A stretch of 64,000 nucleotides of DNA from an uncultured Ruminiclostridium sp. (GTDB taxonomy: Bacteria; Bacillota; Clostridia; Oscillospirales; Ruminococcaceae), in the NCBI GenBank assembly GCA_947624435.1, contig CANQKE010000003.1, forward strand, positions 27,336 to 91,335. The letters are read 5' to 3'. Within the stretch, counting starts at the first letter, position 1; each line of letters starts with the position of its first letter. The position numbers were made by a program, and so were the translations under genes. The notes under the pieces are model-generated. The model was given only the letters and a program-made list of their open reading frames with translations, searched no databases and had not been told where the DNA came from. This document shows positions 14,939-23,318 of the stretch, one piece after another.

Positions 14939-16171
14939 ATGGCTAAAGAGATCAAAAAGATAGTATTGGCATATTCCGGAGGACTGGACACCTCCATTAT
15001 TATCCCGTGGCTGCATGAAAATTATCCCGGCAGCGAGGTCATCTGCGTTGCGGGAAACGTAGGTCAGGATTCCGAGATAGTGGGACTGGAAGAAAGGGCG
15101 AAAAAGTCCGGCGCTTCCAAGCTGTATATCGAGGATATACAGGATGAGTTTGTAAACGACTTTATCTTCCCGACGTTAAAGGCGGGAGCAAAATACGAGG
15201 GCTATCTGCTGGGTACTTCCTTTGCGCGTCCTCCGATAGCTAAAAGACTGGTGGAAATAGCGCGCAAGGAGAACGCGGACGCTATCTGCCACGGCTGCAC
15301 CGGCAAGGGCAACGACCAGGTACGTTTTGAGCTTACCATAAAGGCGTTAGCTCCCGAAATGGAGATAATCGCTCCCTGGAGAGTATGGGAATTCAAATCA
15401 AGAGAGCAGGAAATAGAGTACGCGCAGGCTCACGATATACCGGTAAAGCTCACCAAAGAGACCAACTATTCAAAGGATATGAACCTCTGGCATCTTTCTC
15501 ACGAGGGACTGGATCTTGAAGATCCCGCCAACGAACCGATGTATGATAAAGAGGGATTTTTGGAACTGGGAGTATCCCCCGAGCAGGCTCCCGACAAGCC
15601 GACTTATATCACCATTTCCTTTGAAAAGGGAATACCCGTTGCGCTGAACGGCGAGAAGATGGACGGCGTAAAGCTGATAAAGACGCTCAACAAGCTGGGC
15701 GGCGAGAATGGTATAGGCTTGTTCGACGTGGTAGAAAACCGTTTAGTCGGCATGAAGTCCCGCGGCGTATACGAAACTCCCGGCGGCACGATACTTTATC
15801 ATGCTCACGAGGTACTCGAAACTATCTGCCTTGACAAGGAGACCCAGCATTACAAATACGGTCTTGCGCAGAAATACGCCGACCTTGTATACAACGGACA
15901 GTGGTACACTCCGCTCAGAGAGGCTATGGACGCGTTCGTTGACAAGACTCAGGAGACCGTTACCGGCGAGGTAAAATTAAAGCTCTACAAGGGCAACATA
16001 ATAAACGCGGGCGTAACCTCACCCTATACGCTGTACAGCGAGGATTTCGCTTCGTTCGGCGAGGACGACGTTTACGACCAGTACGATTCCAAGGGCTTTA
16101 TCAACCTGTTCGGCTTGCCTATTAAGGTCAAGGCGCTGCTTGATAAGGAACGTGAAAAGAACAACAAGTAA
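14939..16171 (+). CDS. argG: Argininosuccinate synthase
   Basis: A 410-residue cytoplasmic enzyme joining citrulline and aspartate with ATP to give argininosuccinate, the penultimate step of arginine synthesis. The nucleotide-binding P-loop AYSGGLDTS is at residues 10-18, and [13 protein letters not shown] is the family's citrulline/aspartate-binding signature. Length is normal for the family. AAGGAG lies nine bases before the ATG. It is the first gene of an eight-gene run and has its own consensus promoter; 89 bases separate it from argH. Confidence 0.97.
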   Translation: MAKEIKKIVLAYSGGLDTSIIIPWLHENYPGSEVICVAGNVGQDSEIVGLEERAKKSGASKLYIEDIQDEFVNDFIFPTLKAGAKYEGYLLGTSFARPPIAKRLVEIARKENADAICHGCTGKGNDQVRFELTIKALAPEMEIIAPWRVWEFKSREQEIEYAQAHDIPVKLTKETNYSKDMNLWHLSHEGLDLEDPANEPMYDKEGFLELGVSPEQAPDKPTYITISFEKGIPVALNGEKMDGVKLIKTLNKLGGENGIGLFDVVENRLVGMKSRGVYETPGGTILYHAHEVLETICLDKETQHYKYGLAQKYADLVYNGQWYTPLREAMDAFVDKTQETVTGEVKLKLYKGNIINAGVTSPYTLYSEDFASFGEDDVYDQYDSKGFINLFGLPIKVKALLDKEREKNNK

Positions 16172-16260
16172 TTACTTATTATAAATAAACACACTGCGGG
16201 GGAAGGTGCGCGGCATTTTCCCCTGCTGAATGTTTTACGGGAAAGGAAAACCGGCGGATA

Positions 16261-17649
16261 ATGGACAAAATGATGTGGGCGGGGCGCTTTTCTAAGGAGA
16301 TAGCCTCCGATGTGAACGATTTTAATTCGTCGATAAGCTTTGATTCGCGCATGTACCGTCAGGACATAACGGGGTCTATTGCGCACGCGACGATGCTCGG
16401 CGAGCAGGGGATAATAGACAAAGCCGAAAGCGAGATAATAGTTAAGAACCTTAAGGAGATACTTAGCGACCTTGACAGCGGCAGGCTTTCCTTTGACCCT
16501 GAGGCCGAGGACATACACATGTTCATAGAGGCACAGCTTACTAAGCGTGCCGGCGACGCGGGCAAGCGGCTGCATACCGCCCGCAGCAGAAACGACCAGG
16601 TGGCGCTTGACTTAAAGCTGTATCTCAAGGACGAGACCGAGGATATATTTGCTAAGGTGCGGGAGCTTATCGTGACGGTCACCGATATCGCAAAGCAGCA
16701 CCTTGATACCGTCATGCCGGGATATACCCACATGCAGCGCGCTCAGCCGATAACCTTTGCCCATCATCTTATGGCGTATTCGCAGATGTTCGTGCGCGAC
16801 CTGTCAAGGCTGGCGGATTGTTACCGCCGCATGGACGTTATGCCGCTGGGCTCCTGCGCGCTGGCGGGAACTACTTATCCGCTTAACAGGCGGCGCACCG
16901 CCGAGCTGCTCGGGTTTTCGGATATAACGCTGAACAGTCTTGACGGGGTGAGCGACCGCGATTATGCTATAGAATTATGTTCGGCGCTGTCCATGCTGAT
17001 GATGCACCTTTCGAGATTTTCCGAGGAGATAATACTCTGGTGCTCCTGGGAATTTAAGTTTATAGAGCTGGACGACGCATATTCCACCGGAAGCTCGATA
17101 ATGCCGCAGAAGAAAAATCCCGACATAACCGAGCTTATAAGAGGAAAGACCGCGCGGGTGTACGGCGATCTTCAGACGCTGCTTACCATGATGAAAGGGC
17201 TGCCGCTTGCATATAATAAGGATATGCAGGAGGATAAGGAGGCTGTTTTTGACGCCGTGGACACCGTTAAAATGTGCATAAAGACCTTTATCCCGATGAT
17301 AAAGACCATGACGGTGAATAAGGATAATATGCGCATGGCGGCGGCAAAGGGCTTTATAAACGCGACCGACTGCGCGGATTATCTTGTGAGAAAGGGTATG
17401 CCTTTCCGCACCGCGTACAAGCTGACCGGCACGCTGGTAGCGCTTTGCATAGAAAAGAACACCACGCTTGAGCAGCTGCCGATAGAAGAATATAAAAAGC
17501 TGTCAGAGCTGTTCGACAATGATATATACGACGCGATAAGCCTTGACCGCTGCGTCATGGAAAGAAACGTAGAGGGCGGTCCCGCTCCGGAAGCGGTAAA
17601 GGCGCAGATAGCCGAATTAGAGCAGCGAATGGCGGGTATAGCCTTATGA
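16261..17649 (+). CDS. argH: Argininosuccinate lyase
   Basis: A 462-residue member of the fumarase/aspartase superfamily that splits argininosuccinate to arginine and fumarate. The signature loop [12 protein letters not shown], with the catalytic Ser, begins near residue 278; TARSRNDQ, the N-terminal conserved block, is near residue 107. GGAAAGGA precedes the ATG. Its stop codon overlaps the start of the next gene by four bases (ATGA), so the two are probably translationally coupled. Confidence 0.97.
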   Translation: MDKMMWAGRFSKEIASDVNDFNSSISFDSRMYRQDITGSIAHATMLGEQGIIDKAESEIIVKNLKEILSDLDSGRLSFDPEAEDIHMFIEAQLTKRAGDAGKRLHTARSRNDQVALDLKLYLKDETEDIFAKVRELIVTVTDIAKQHLDTVMPGYTHMQRAQPITFAHHLMAYSQMFVRDLSRLADCYRRMDVMPLGSCALAGTTYPLNRRRTAELLGFSDITLNSLDGVSDRDYAIELCSALSMLMMHLSRFSEEIILWCSWEFKFIELDDAYSTGSSIMPQKKNPDITELIRGKTARVYGDLQTLLTMMKGLPLAYNKDMQEDKEAVFDAVDTVKMCIKTFIPMIKTMTVNKDNMRMAAAKGFINATDCADYLVRKGMPFRTAYKLTGTLVALCIEKNTTLEQLPIEEYKKLSELFDNDIYDAISLDRCVMERNVEGGPAPEAVKAQIAELEQRMAGIAL

Positions 17650-18074
17650 TAACTTACGAGTTAAGGCTGCCTAAGGATATAAATTCCTTTCGCCGCAGCG
17701 TCGGCTGGTACGAACTGTCACAGCGGCAGCTGGATTGCGCTAAGGCAAGGTCGGTATTTGCGATAACGGCGCTGGACGGGGAAAAAGAAGTCGGCTCCGC
17801 GAGAGTGGTGGGGGACGGCGGCTATCAGTTTTTCATCTCCGACGTTATCGTTCGGCCGGAATATCAGCGTATGGGTATCGGCAGCATGATGATGAAAAAG
17901 CTGATGGAGTGCGCGCTTTCCGCCGCGGAGGACGGCGAGACCATCATGATAAATTTGATGTCGGCAAAGGATAAAGAGCCGTTTTACGAGAGTCTGGGCT
18001 TTATGCGCAGACCTAACGACGAGCGCGGCTCAGGCATGACCAGATTTCTCACTAAGGGAGAAAGCAGGGTATGA
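17646..18074 (+). CDS. GNAT-family acetyltransferase coupled to argH
   Basis: A 142-residue single-domain GNAT protein. The strand [20 protein letters not shown] is the acetyl-CoA pyrophosphate-binding motif (R/Q-x-x-G-x-G), and the C-terminal FYESLGF block is typical of the fold. It starts on the ATGA that ends argH and is followed 13 bases later by argC, so it sits inside the arginine operon. In some marine gamma-proteobacteria a GNAT domain fused to ArgH supplies N-acetylglutamate synthase; by analogy this could be a short-form N-acetylglutamate synthase. That is inference: the sequence is also compatible with a general GNAT enzyme. Confidence 0.8.
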   Translation: MITYELRLPKDINSFRRSVGWYELSQRQLDCAKARSVFAITALDGEKEVGSARVVGDGGYQFFISDVIVRPEYQRMGIGSMMMKKLMECALSAAEDGETIMINLMSAKDKEPFYESLGFMRRPNDERGSGMTRFLTKGESRV

Positions 18075-18087
18075 AAAGGGGACAGCT

Positions 18088-19023
18088 ATGGTAAAGGTTT
18101 ATATAGACGGTCAGGAGGGTACTACCGGACTTAAGATAGTGGAGAGATTCAGCGGCAGAGAGGATATCGAGCTGTTAAGGATCGACGAGGATAAGCGTAA
18201 AGACGAATCGGAGCGGAAAAAGCTGATAAACGCTTCAGACTTCACGTTTTTATGTCTGCCGGACGACGCGGCAAGGCAGGCGGTAGCGCTTGCGGGCGAT
18301 AATGTCAGGATAATTGACGCGTCCACCGCGCACAGGACTCTGCCGGATTGGGCTTACGGCTTTCCGGAGCTGTCCGCCGCTCACCGTGAGAAGATAGCGT
18401 CTTCAAACCGCGTTGCAGTCCCCGGCTGTTATGCGAGCGGGTTCATCTCGCTGGTTTACCCGCTGGTAAGCGCGGGAGTAATGCCGACGGACTACCCTGT
18501 TACGGTACACGCGGTATCCGGCTACAGCGGAGCGGGCAAAAAGGGTATAGCGCAGTACGAGGACGAAAACCGCGGCAGCGAGTTCGATTCTCCGAGAGAA
18601 TACGCGCTTACTCAGCAGCATAAGCACCTGCCGGAAATGAAAGCTGTTACCGGACTTGACAGCGAGCCGATATTCTGCCCGTACGTCTGCGATTTTTACA
18701 GCGGTATGACGGTGACGGTGCCGATATTCCCGAAACTGCTTAAAAAATTCCGCGCGGTATATGATATACACAAGGTGCTTGAGGAGCATTATTACGGGCA
18801 GAAGCTGGTAAAAGTAATGCCGCTAGGAGAAATGCCGTCAGGTGGTTTTCTTGCCGCGAATACGTTATCCGGCAGGAACGACATGGAAATTTTCGTATTC
18901 GGAAACGATGACAGAATGCTGTTATGTTCGCGCTTTGACAATCTCGGAAAAGGCGCGAGCGGCGCGGCGGTACAGTGTCTTAATATAATGTGCGGCATCG
19001 ACGAAACGGTCGGGCTGGTATAA
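18088..19023 (+). CDS. argC: N-acetyl-gamma-glutamyl-phosphate reductase, short form
   Basis: A 311-residue NADPH-dependent reductase that turns N-acetylglutamyl phosphate into the semialdehyde. The catalytic Cys is C114 in VAVPGCYASG. An N-terminal GxxGTTG-like loop (GQEGTTG) begins the NADP-binding fold. It resembles the less common ArgC form of about 310 residues rather than the usual form of about 345. It ends on the TAA that abuts the AAAGGAG of argJ. Confidence 0.93.
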   Translation: MVKVYIDGQEGTTGLKIVERFSGREDIELLRIDEDKRKDESERKKLINASDFTFLCLPDDAARQAVALAGDNVRIIDASTAHRTLPDWAYGFPELSAAHREKIASSNRVAVPGCYASGFISLVYPLVSAGVMPTDYPVTVHAVSGYSGAGKKGIAQYEDENRGSEFDSPREYALTQQHKHLPEMKAVTGLDSEPIFCPYVCDFYSGMTVTVPIFPKLLKKFRAVYDIHKVLEEHYYGQKLVKVMPLGEMPSGGFLAANTLSGRNDMEIFVFGNDDRMLLCSRFDNLGKGASGAAVQCLNIMCGIDETVGLV

Positions 19024-19033
19024 AGGAGATATT

Positions 19034-20269
19034 ATGCTGATAGAATTTGAGGATCATAAGCTGATAGAGGGCGGAGTATGCGCGCCTATGGGCTTTCGCG
19101 CGGGAGGAGTCGCCGCAGGTATAAAGGCGGGCAGCACCAAAAGAGACCTTGCGCTTATAGTATGTGAGAAAAAGTGCGCGGCGGCGGCCGTTTATACAAA
19201 GAATAAGGTAAAGGGCGCGCCTATTGCGGTAACGAAAAAGCACCTCGAGGACGGTCTTGCTCAGGCGGTCATCGTCAACAGCGGCAACGCAAATACCTGC
19301 AATCCCGACGGCGAGGAGATAGCCGAAAAGATGTGCGAGCTTGCCGCAAAGGAGCTTAAGATAGACGAAAACGACGTTCTGGTAGGGTCTACCGGCGTTA
19401 TCGGGCAAAAGCTCTCGATACAGCCGATAGAGGAGAAGATAGGCGAGCTTGCTGCGTCGCTCAGCGAAGACGGAAGCTCTCTCGCTTGTGAAGCGATAAT
19501 GACCACCGACACCCGCAAAAAGGAGATAGCGGTGCGGTTCATGATAGACGGCAAGCTGTGCAGGATAGGCGCGATAAGCAAGGGCAGCGGCATGATAAAT
19601 CCGAACATGGCGACCATGCTTTGCTTTATCACTACCGATGTAAATATCCGTCAGGAGCTGCTGCAAAAGGCACTCAGCCGCGTGACGGAGATAACCTATA
19701 ACATGGTCAGCGTAGACGGCGATACCTCCACTAACGACACGGTTTGTATAATGGCGTCGGGTCTAGCGGGAAATCGTGAGATAAACGCGGAGGATAAGGA
19801 TTACGAAAAATTCATCAACGCATTGTATGCGGTGATGATGAATCTTGCGCGTGAAACGGCGCGCGACGGAGAGGGCGCTACCAAGCTGCTCGAATGCGTG
19901 GTAAAGGGCGCTCTGGACGAGGATATCGCAAGACGCGTCGCAAAATCCGTTGTAAGCAGCGATCTTGTGAAAGCGGCGATGTTCGCGGCGGACGCAAACT
20001 GCGGCAGGATATTCTGCGCGATAGGTTATACCGAGGGAGATTTTGAGATAGACAACATGGAGGTAGCCATTATGAGCGAACGCGGCAGCATGACCGTTTA
20101 CAAAAACGGCGCGATCGCCGAGGTGGACGACGACAAGGCTCACGAGCTGCTGACCGCCGACGAGATAACCGTGCTTGTCGACCTGCACGACGGGTTATAT
20201 AAAGCCGTAGCGTGGGGCTGTGATCTTACTTACGATTATGTAAAGATAAACGCGGAGTACAGAAGCTGA
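19034..20269 (+). CDS. argJ: Ornithine acetyltransferase (ArgJ)
   Basis: A 411-residue protein that recycles the acetyl group from N-acetylornithine to glutamate. ArgJ precursors cut themselves between Ala and Thr; here the site is A193|T194 in N-P-N-M-A-T-M-L, so alpha and beta subunits of about 193 and 218 residues are expected. Some ArgJ enzymes also use acetyl-CoA (bifunctional); sequence inspection does not settle which type this is, which matters for the role of the nearby GNAT gene. AAAGGAG precedes the ATG. Confidence 0.96.
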   Translation: MLIEFEDHKLIEGGVCAPMGFRAGGVAAGIKAGSTKRDLALIVCEKKCAAAAVYTKNKVKGAPIAVTKKHLEDGLAQAVIVNSGNANTCNPDGEEIAEKMCELAAKELKIDENDVLVGSTGVIGQKLSIQPIEEKIGELAASLSEDGSSLACEAIMTTDTRKKEIAVRFMIDGKLCRIGAISKGSGMINPNMATMLCFITTDVNIRQELLQKALSRVTEITYNMVSVDGDTSTNDTVCIMASGLAGNREINAEDKDYEKFINALYAVMMNLARETARDGEGATKLLECVVKGALDEDIARRVAKSVVSSDLVKAAMFAADANCGRIFCAIGYTEGDFEIDNMEVAIMSERGSMTVYKNGAIAEVDDDKAHELLTADEITVLVDLHDGLYKAVAWGCDLTYDYVKINAEYRS

Positions 20270-20281
20270 AAGGGAATACAG

Positions 20282-21139
20282 ATGGCGGAAATGATAGACA
20301 ACGAGAAAAGGGCAAAGGTGCTTAGCGACGCGCTGCCTTATATACAGAAATATTCCAACAAGGTCATAGTGATAAAATACGGCGGCAACGCCATGACCGA
20401 CGAAAAGCTGAAAGACGCGGTCATGTCGGACATCGTGCTGTTATCGCTGTGCGGTATGAAGATAGTATTGGTACACGGCGGCGGGCCGGAGATAAACGAT
20501 ATGCTCAAAAAGACCGGCAAGGAGAGCAAATTCATAAACGGCCTGCGCTATACCGACGAGGAGACCATCAGCATAGTGCAGATGGTACTTTGCGGCAAGG
20601 TGAATAAAGACTTAGTGGCGCTGCTGCATAACAGCGGCGGCGAGGCTATAGGTCTTTGCGGACTGGACGATCACATGATAGAAGCGGAGCAGCTTGACCC
20701 GCAGCTGGGACTTGTCGGCGAAATAACCAAGGTAAACGTAAAGGTGATAAACGACGTGCTGGAAAAGGGCTATATACCGGTGATATCCACCGTGGCGTCC
20801 GGTACCGACGGAAACGTCTACAACATAAACGCCGATACCGCCGCCGCAAGGATAGCCGCCGAGATGAAAGCGGAGAACCTTATCCTGCTTACCGATATAA
20901 AAGGGCTTTTGGAGAACAAGGACGACGACAGCACACTTATCCGTATGGTGGGACTGTCGGAGGTGCCGTATCTTAAAAAGCAGGGGATAATTTCCGGCGG
21001 CATGATACCGAAAGTGGATTGCTGCGTGGAGGCGGTGCGCCGTGGCGTAAAGAAAGCCAACATAATAGACGGACGCGTTCCGCACTCGATACTTATCGAG
21101 CTGCTCACCAACGAAGGACTCGGCACGCAGTTCAATTGA
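20282..21139 (+). CDS. argB: Acetylglutamate kinase
   Basis: A 285-residue amino-acid kinase that phosphorylates N-acetylglutamate. The motifs KYGGNAM (ATP-phosphate binding Lys) and VHGGGPEI (substrate glycine loop) are near residues 28 and 65. An N-terminal extension of about 20 residues before the first strand fits the arginine-inhibited hexameric class, which would give feedback control by the end product; that class assignment is inferred. It lies 12 bases after argJ. Confidence 0.96.
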   Translation: MAEMIDNEKRAKVLSDALPYIQKYSNKVIVIKYGGNAMTDEKLKDAVMSDIVLLSLCGMKIVLVHGGGPEINDMLKKTGKESKFINGLRYTDEETISIVQMVLCGKVNKDLVALLHNSGGEAIGLCGLDDHMIEAEQLDPQLGLVGEITKVNVKVINDVLEKGYIPVISTVASGTDGNVYNINADTAAARIAAEMKAENLILLTDIKGLLENKDDDSTLIRMVGLSEVPYLKKQGIISGGMIPKVDCCVEAVRRGVKKANIIDGRVPHSILIELLTNEGLGTQFN

Positions 21140-21159
21140 TAAAGAAAAAAGGAGAATAT

Positions 21160-22326
21160 ATGAGTACAATCGAAGAATTCAACGCCCATGTAATGGGGAC
21201 TTACGGCAGATACGACCTTGTTCTGGATAAAGGCGAGGGCGATTTTGCCACCGACGAGGGCGGAAAAAGATATATAGATTTCGGCAGCGGGATCGGGACA
21301 AATTCACTCGGCTATGCCGATAAGGATTGGGCGGATGCGGTATGTAAGCAAGTCCGCACCATACAGCACACCTCGAATTATTACTATACAAAGGTGCAGG
21401 CGGATTTCGCGGGAAAATTGGCAAAGCTCACCGGAATGGAAAAGATGTTTTTCTGTAATTCCGGCGCGGAGGCTAACGAATGCGCGATAAAGCTTGCGAG
21501 AAAGTACAGCTTTGACAAATACGGCAAGGGCAGACACAATATAATCACGCTGGTAAATTCTTTCCACGGCAGAACTTTAGCCACTCTGTCTGCGACCGGT
21601 CAGGAGGTATTTCACAACTACTTTTTCCCGTTTGTTGAGGGGTTTATTTACGCGAATGCGAACGATATCACCGATCTTAGGGAAAAGCTGGACAGCACGG
21701 TATGTGCGGTAATGATAGAATATATCCAGGGCGAGGGCGGCGTTGTGCCGCTTGAAAAGGAATATGTAGACGAGATATACCGGCTTTGCGGCGAGATGGA
21801 CGTACTGGTGATAACCGACGAGGTACAGACCGGCGTAGGGCGTACCGGAAAGTTTTTAGCCGGACAGAATTACGGCTATACTCCCGATATAGTCACTTTA
21901 GCAAAGGGAATTGCTGGCGGCTTGCCGATGGGCGTATGTCTTGCGGGGGAAAAATGCGCCGATACGCTTACCGCTGGAACGCACGGCTCTACCTTCGGCG
22001 GAAATCCGGTAGCCTGCGCGGGCGGACTTGAGGTGCTTAAAAAGGCGGGCGATCCGGCTTTTCTGAGAGACGTTGCCGAAAAGGGAACATATATAAAGCA
22101 AAAGCTGTTAAAGCTCGACGAGGTGGAAGCCGTCACCGGAATGGGTCTTATGATAGGTATCAAATTAAAGACCAAAAACGCCGGAGATATAGTAAAGCGC
22201 GCGCTTGGCGAGGGGCTGCTGCTGCTCACCGCAAAGGATAAGGTGAGGCTGCTGCCGCCGCTTAATATAACCTATGAAGAGATAGACAAGGGGATCAAAA
22301 TACTCCAAAAGCTAATTACAGAATAA
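21160..22326 (+). CDS. argD: Acetylornithine aminotransferase
   Basis: A 388-residue PLP enzyme of the class-III aminotransferases, converting N-acetylglutamate semialdehyde to N-acetylornithine. The PLP lysine is K249 in LAKGIAGG; the upstream ITDEVQTGVGRTG carries the cofactor Asp. The ATG at 21160 is used, with AAAGGAG just before it and a 20-base gap after argB; the same frame extends further upstream only as overlap with argB. Confidence 0.96.
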   Translation: MSTIEEFNAHVMGTYGRYDLVLDKGEGDFATDEGGKRYIDFGSGIGTNSLGYADKDWADAVCKQVRTIQHTSNYYYTKVQADFAGKLAKLTGMEKMFFCNSGAEANECAIKLARKYSFDKYGKGRHNIITLVNSFHGRTLATLSATGQEVFHNYFFPFVEGFIYANANDITDLREKLDSTVCAVMIEYIQGEGGVVPLEKEYVDEIYRLCGEMDVLVITDEVQTGVGRTGKFLAGQNYGYTPDIVTLAKGIAGGLPMGVCLAGEKCADTLTAGTHGSTFGGNPVACAGGLEVLKKAGDPAFLRDVAEKGTYIKQKLLKLDEVEAVTGMGLMIGIKLKTKNAGDIVKRALGEGLLLLTAKDKVRLLPPLNITYEEIDKGIKILQKLITE

Positions 22327-22343
22327 CAGAAAGGAATAATACA

Positions 22344-23249
22344 ATGAAGCATTTACTTAAAATGATGGATCTTGAAACCGAAGATATTTTCGAGATACTG
22401 AATCTTGCCGACCAGCTCAAATATGAGCAGGCGCACGGCATACCGCATAATCATCTTAAAGGAAAGACGCTGGGCATGATATTTCAGAAAGCCTCTACAC
22501 GTACAAGGGTATCCTTTGAAACGGGAATGTACCAGCTTGGCGGACATCCGCTGTTTTTATCCGCGTCTGAAATGCAGATAGGCCGCGGCGAGCCGGTACA
22601 GGATACGGCAAGGGTATTATCGCGGTACCTTGACGGGATAATGATACGGACATTCCAGCAGTCGGAGGTGGAAAATCTTGCCGAGTACGGCTCGATACCG
22701 GTGATAAACGGACTTACCGATCTTTCGCACCCTTGTCAGGTGCTCGCCGACCTTATGACGGTGCGCGAGTATAAAAACAACCTTGAGGGACTTAATATGT
22801 GCTATATCGGCGACGGCAACAACATGGCGAATTCTCTGACGGTGGGCTGTCTTAAAGTCGGCATGAACGTCAGCCTTGCCTGCCCGGAGGGTTATTATCC
22901 CGCGCCGACCGTACTGGAGTTTGCAAAGAAGTACCCGAATAATTTCAAACTTGTAAACGATCCTAAAGAGGCGGCCGTTGACGCCGACGTACTGTTTACC
23001 GACGTGTGGGCGTCGATGGGACAGGAGGGCGAAGCCGAGCAGCGGCGCAAAGCGTTCGTCGGGTATCAGATAAACGACGAGATAATGAGCCTTGCAAAGC
23101 CCGACGCGATGGTTCAGCACTGCCTGCCCGCTCACCGCGAGGAGGAAATAACCACCAAGGTATTTGAACAGCACGCAAATCAGATATTCGATGAGGCGGA
23201 AAATCGCTTACACGCTCAAAAAGCGGTAATGCTTATGCTGATGAAGTGA
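22344..23249 (+). CDS. argF: Ornithine carbamoyltransferase
   Basis: A 301-residue enzyme that makes citrulline from ornithine and carbamoyl phosphate. The carbamoyl-phosphate loop STRTR, the HPCQ motif and the ornithine-binding HCLPAHR motif are all intact. It is the last gene of the operon; carAB is not in the window, so carbamoyl phosphate must come from elsewhere. A hairpin terminator follows within 25 bases. Confidence 0.96.
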   Translation: MKHLLKMMDLETEDIFEILNLADQLKYEQAHGIPHNHLKGKTLGMIFQKASTRTRVSFETGMYQLGGHPLFLSASEMQIGRGEPVQDTARVLSRYLDGIMIRTFQQSEVENLAEYGSIPVINGLTDLSHPCQVLADLMTVREYKNNLEGLNMCYIGDGNNMANSLTVGCLKVGMNVSLACPEGYYPAPTVLEFAKKYPNNFKLVNDPKEAAVDADVLFTDVWASMGQEGEAEQRRKAFVGYQINDEIMSLAKPDAMVQHCLPAHREEEITTKVFEQHANQIFDEAENRLHAQKAVMLMLMK

Positions 23250-23273
23250 ATCTTAAAAACAACAATAAATAAC

Positions 23274-23308
23274 AAAAAAAGTGACTCCGTAACGGAATCA
23301 CTTTTTTT
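23274..23308. terminator. Bidirectional terminator between argF and the EAL gene
   Basis: A-run, stem AGTGA(C)TCCGT / ACGGA(A)TCACT with one mismatch, T-run. It lies between two convergent genes and serves both. Confidence 0.85.
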
Positions 23309-23318
23309 ATATCAAGAA

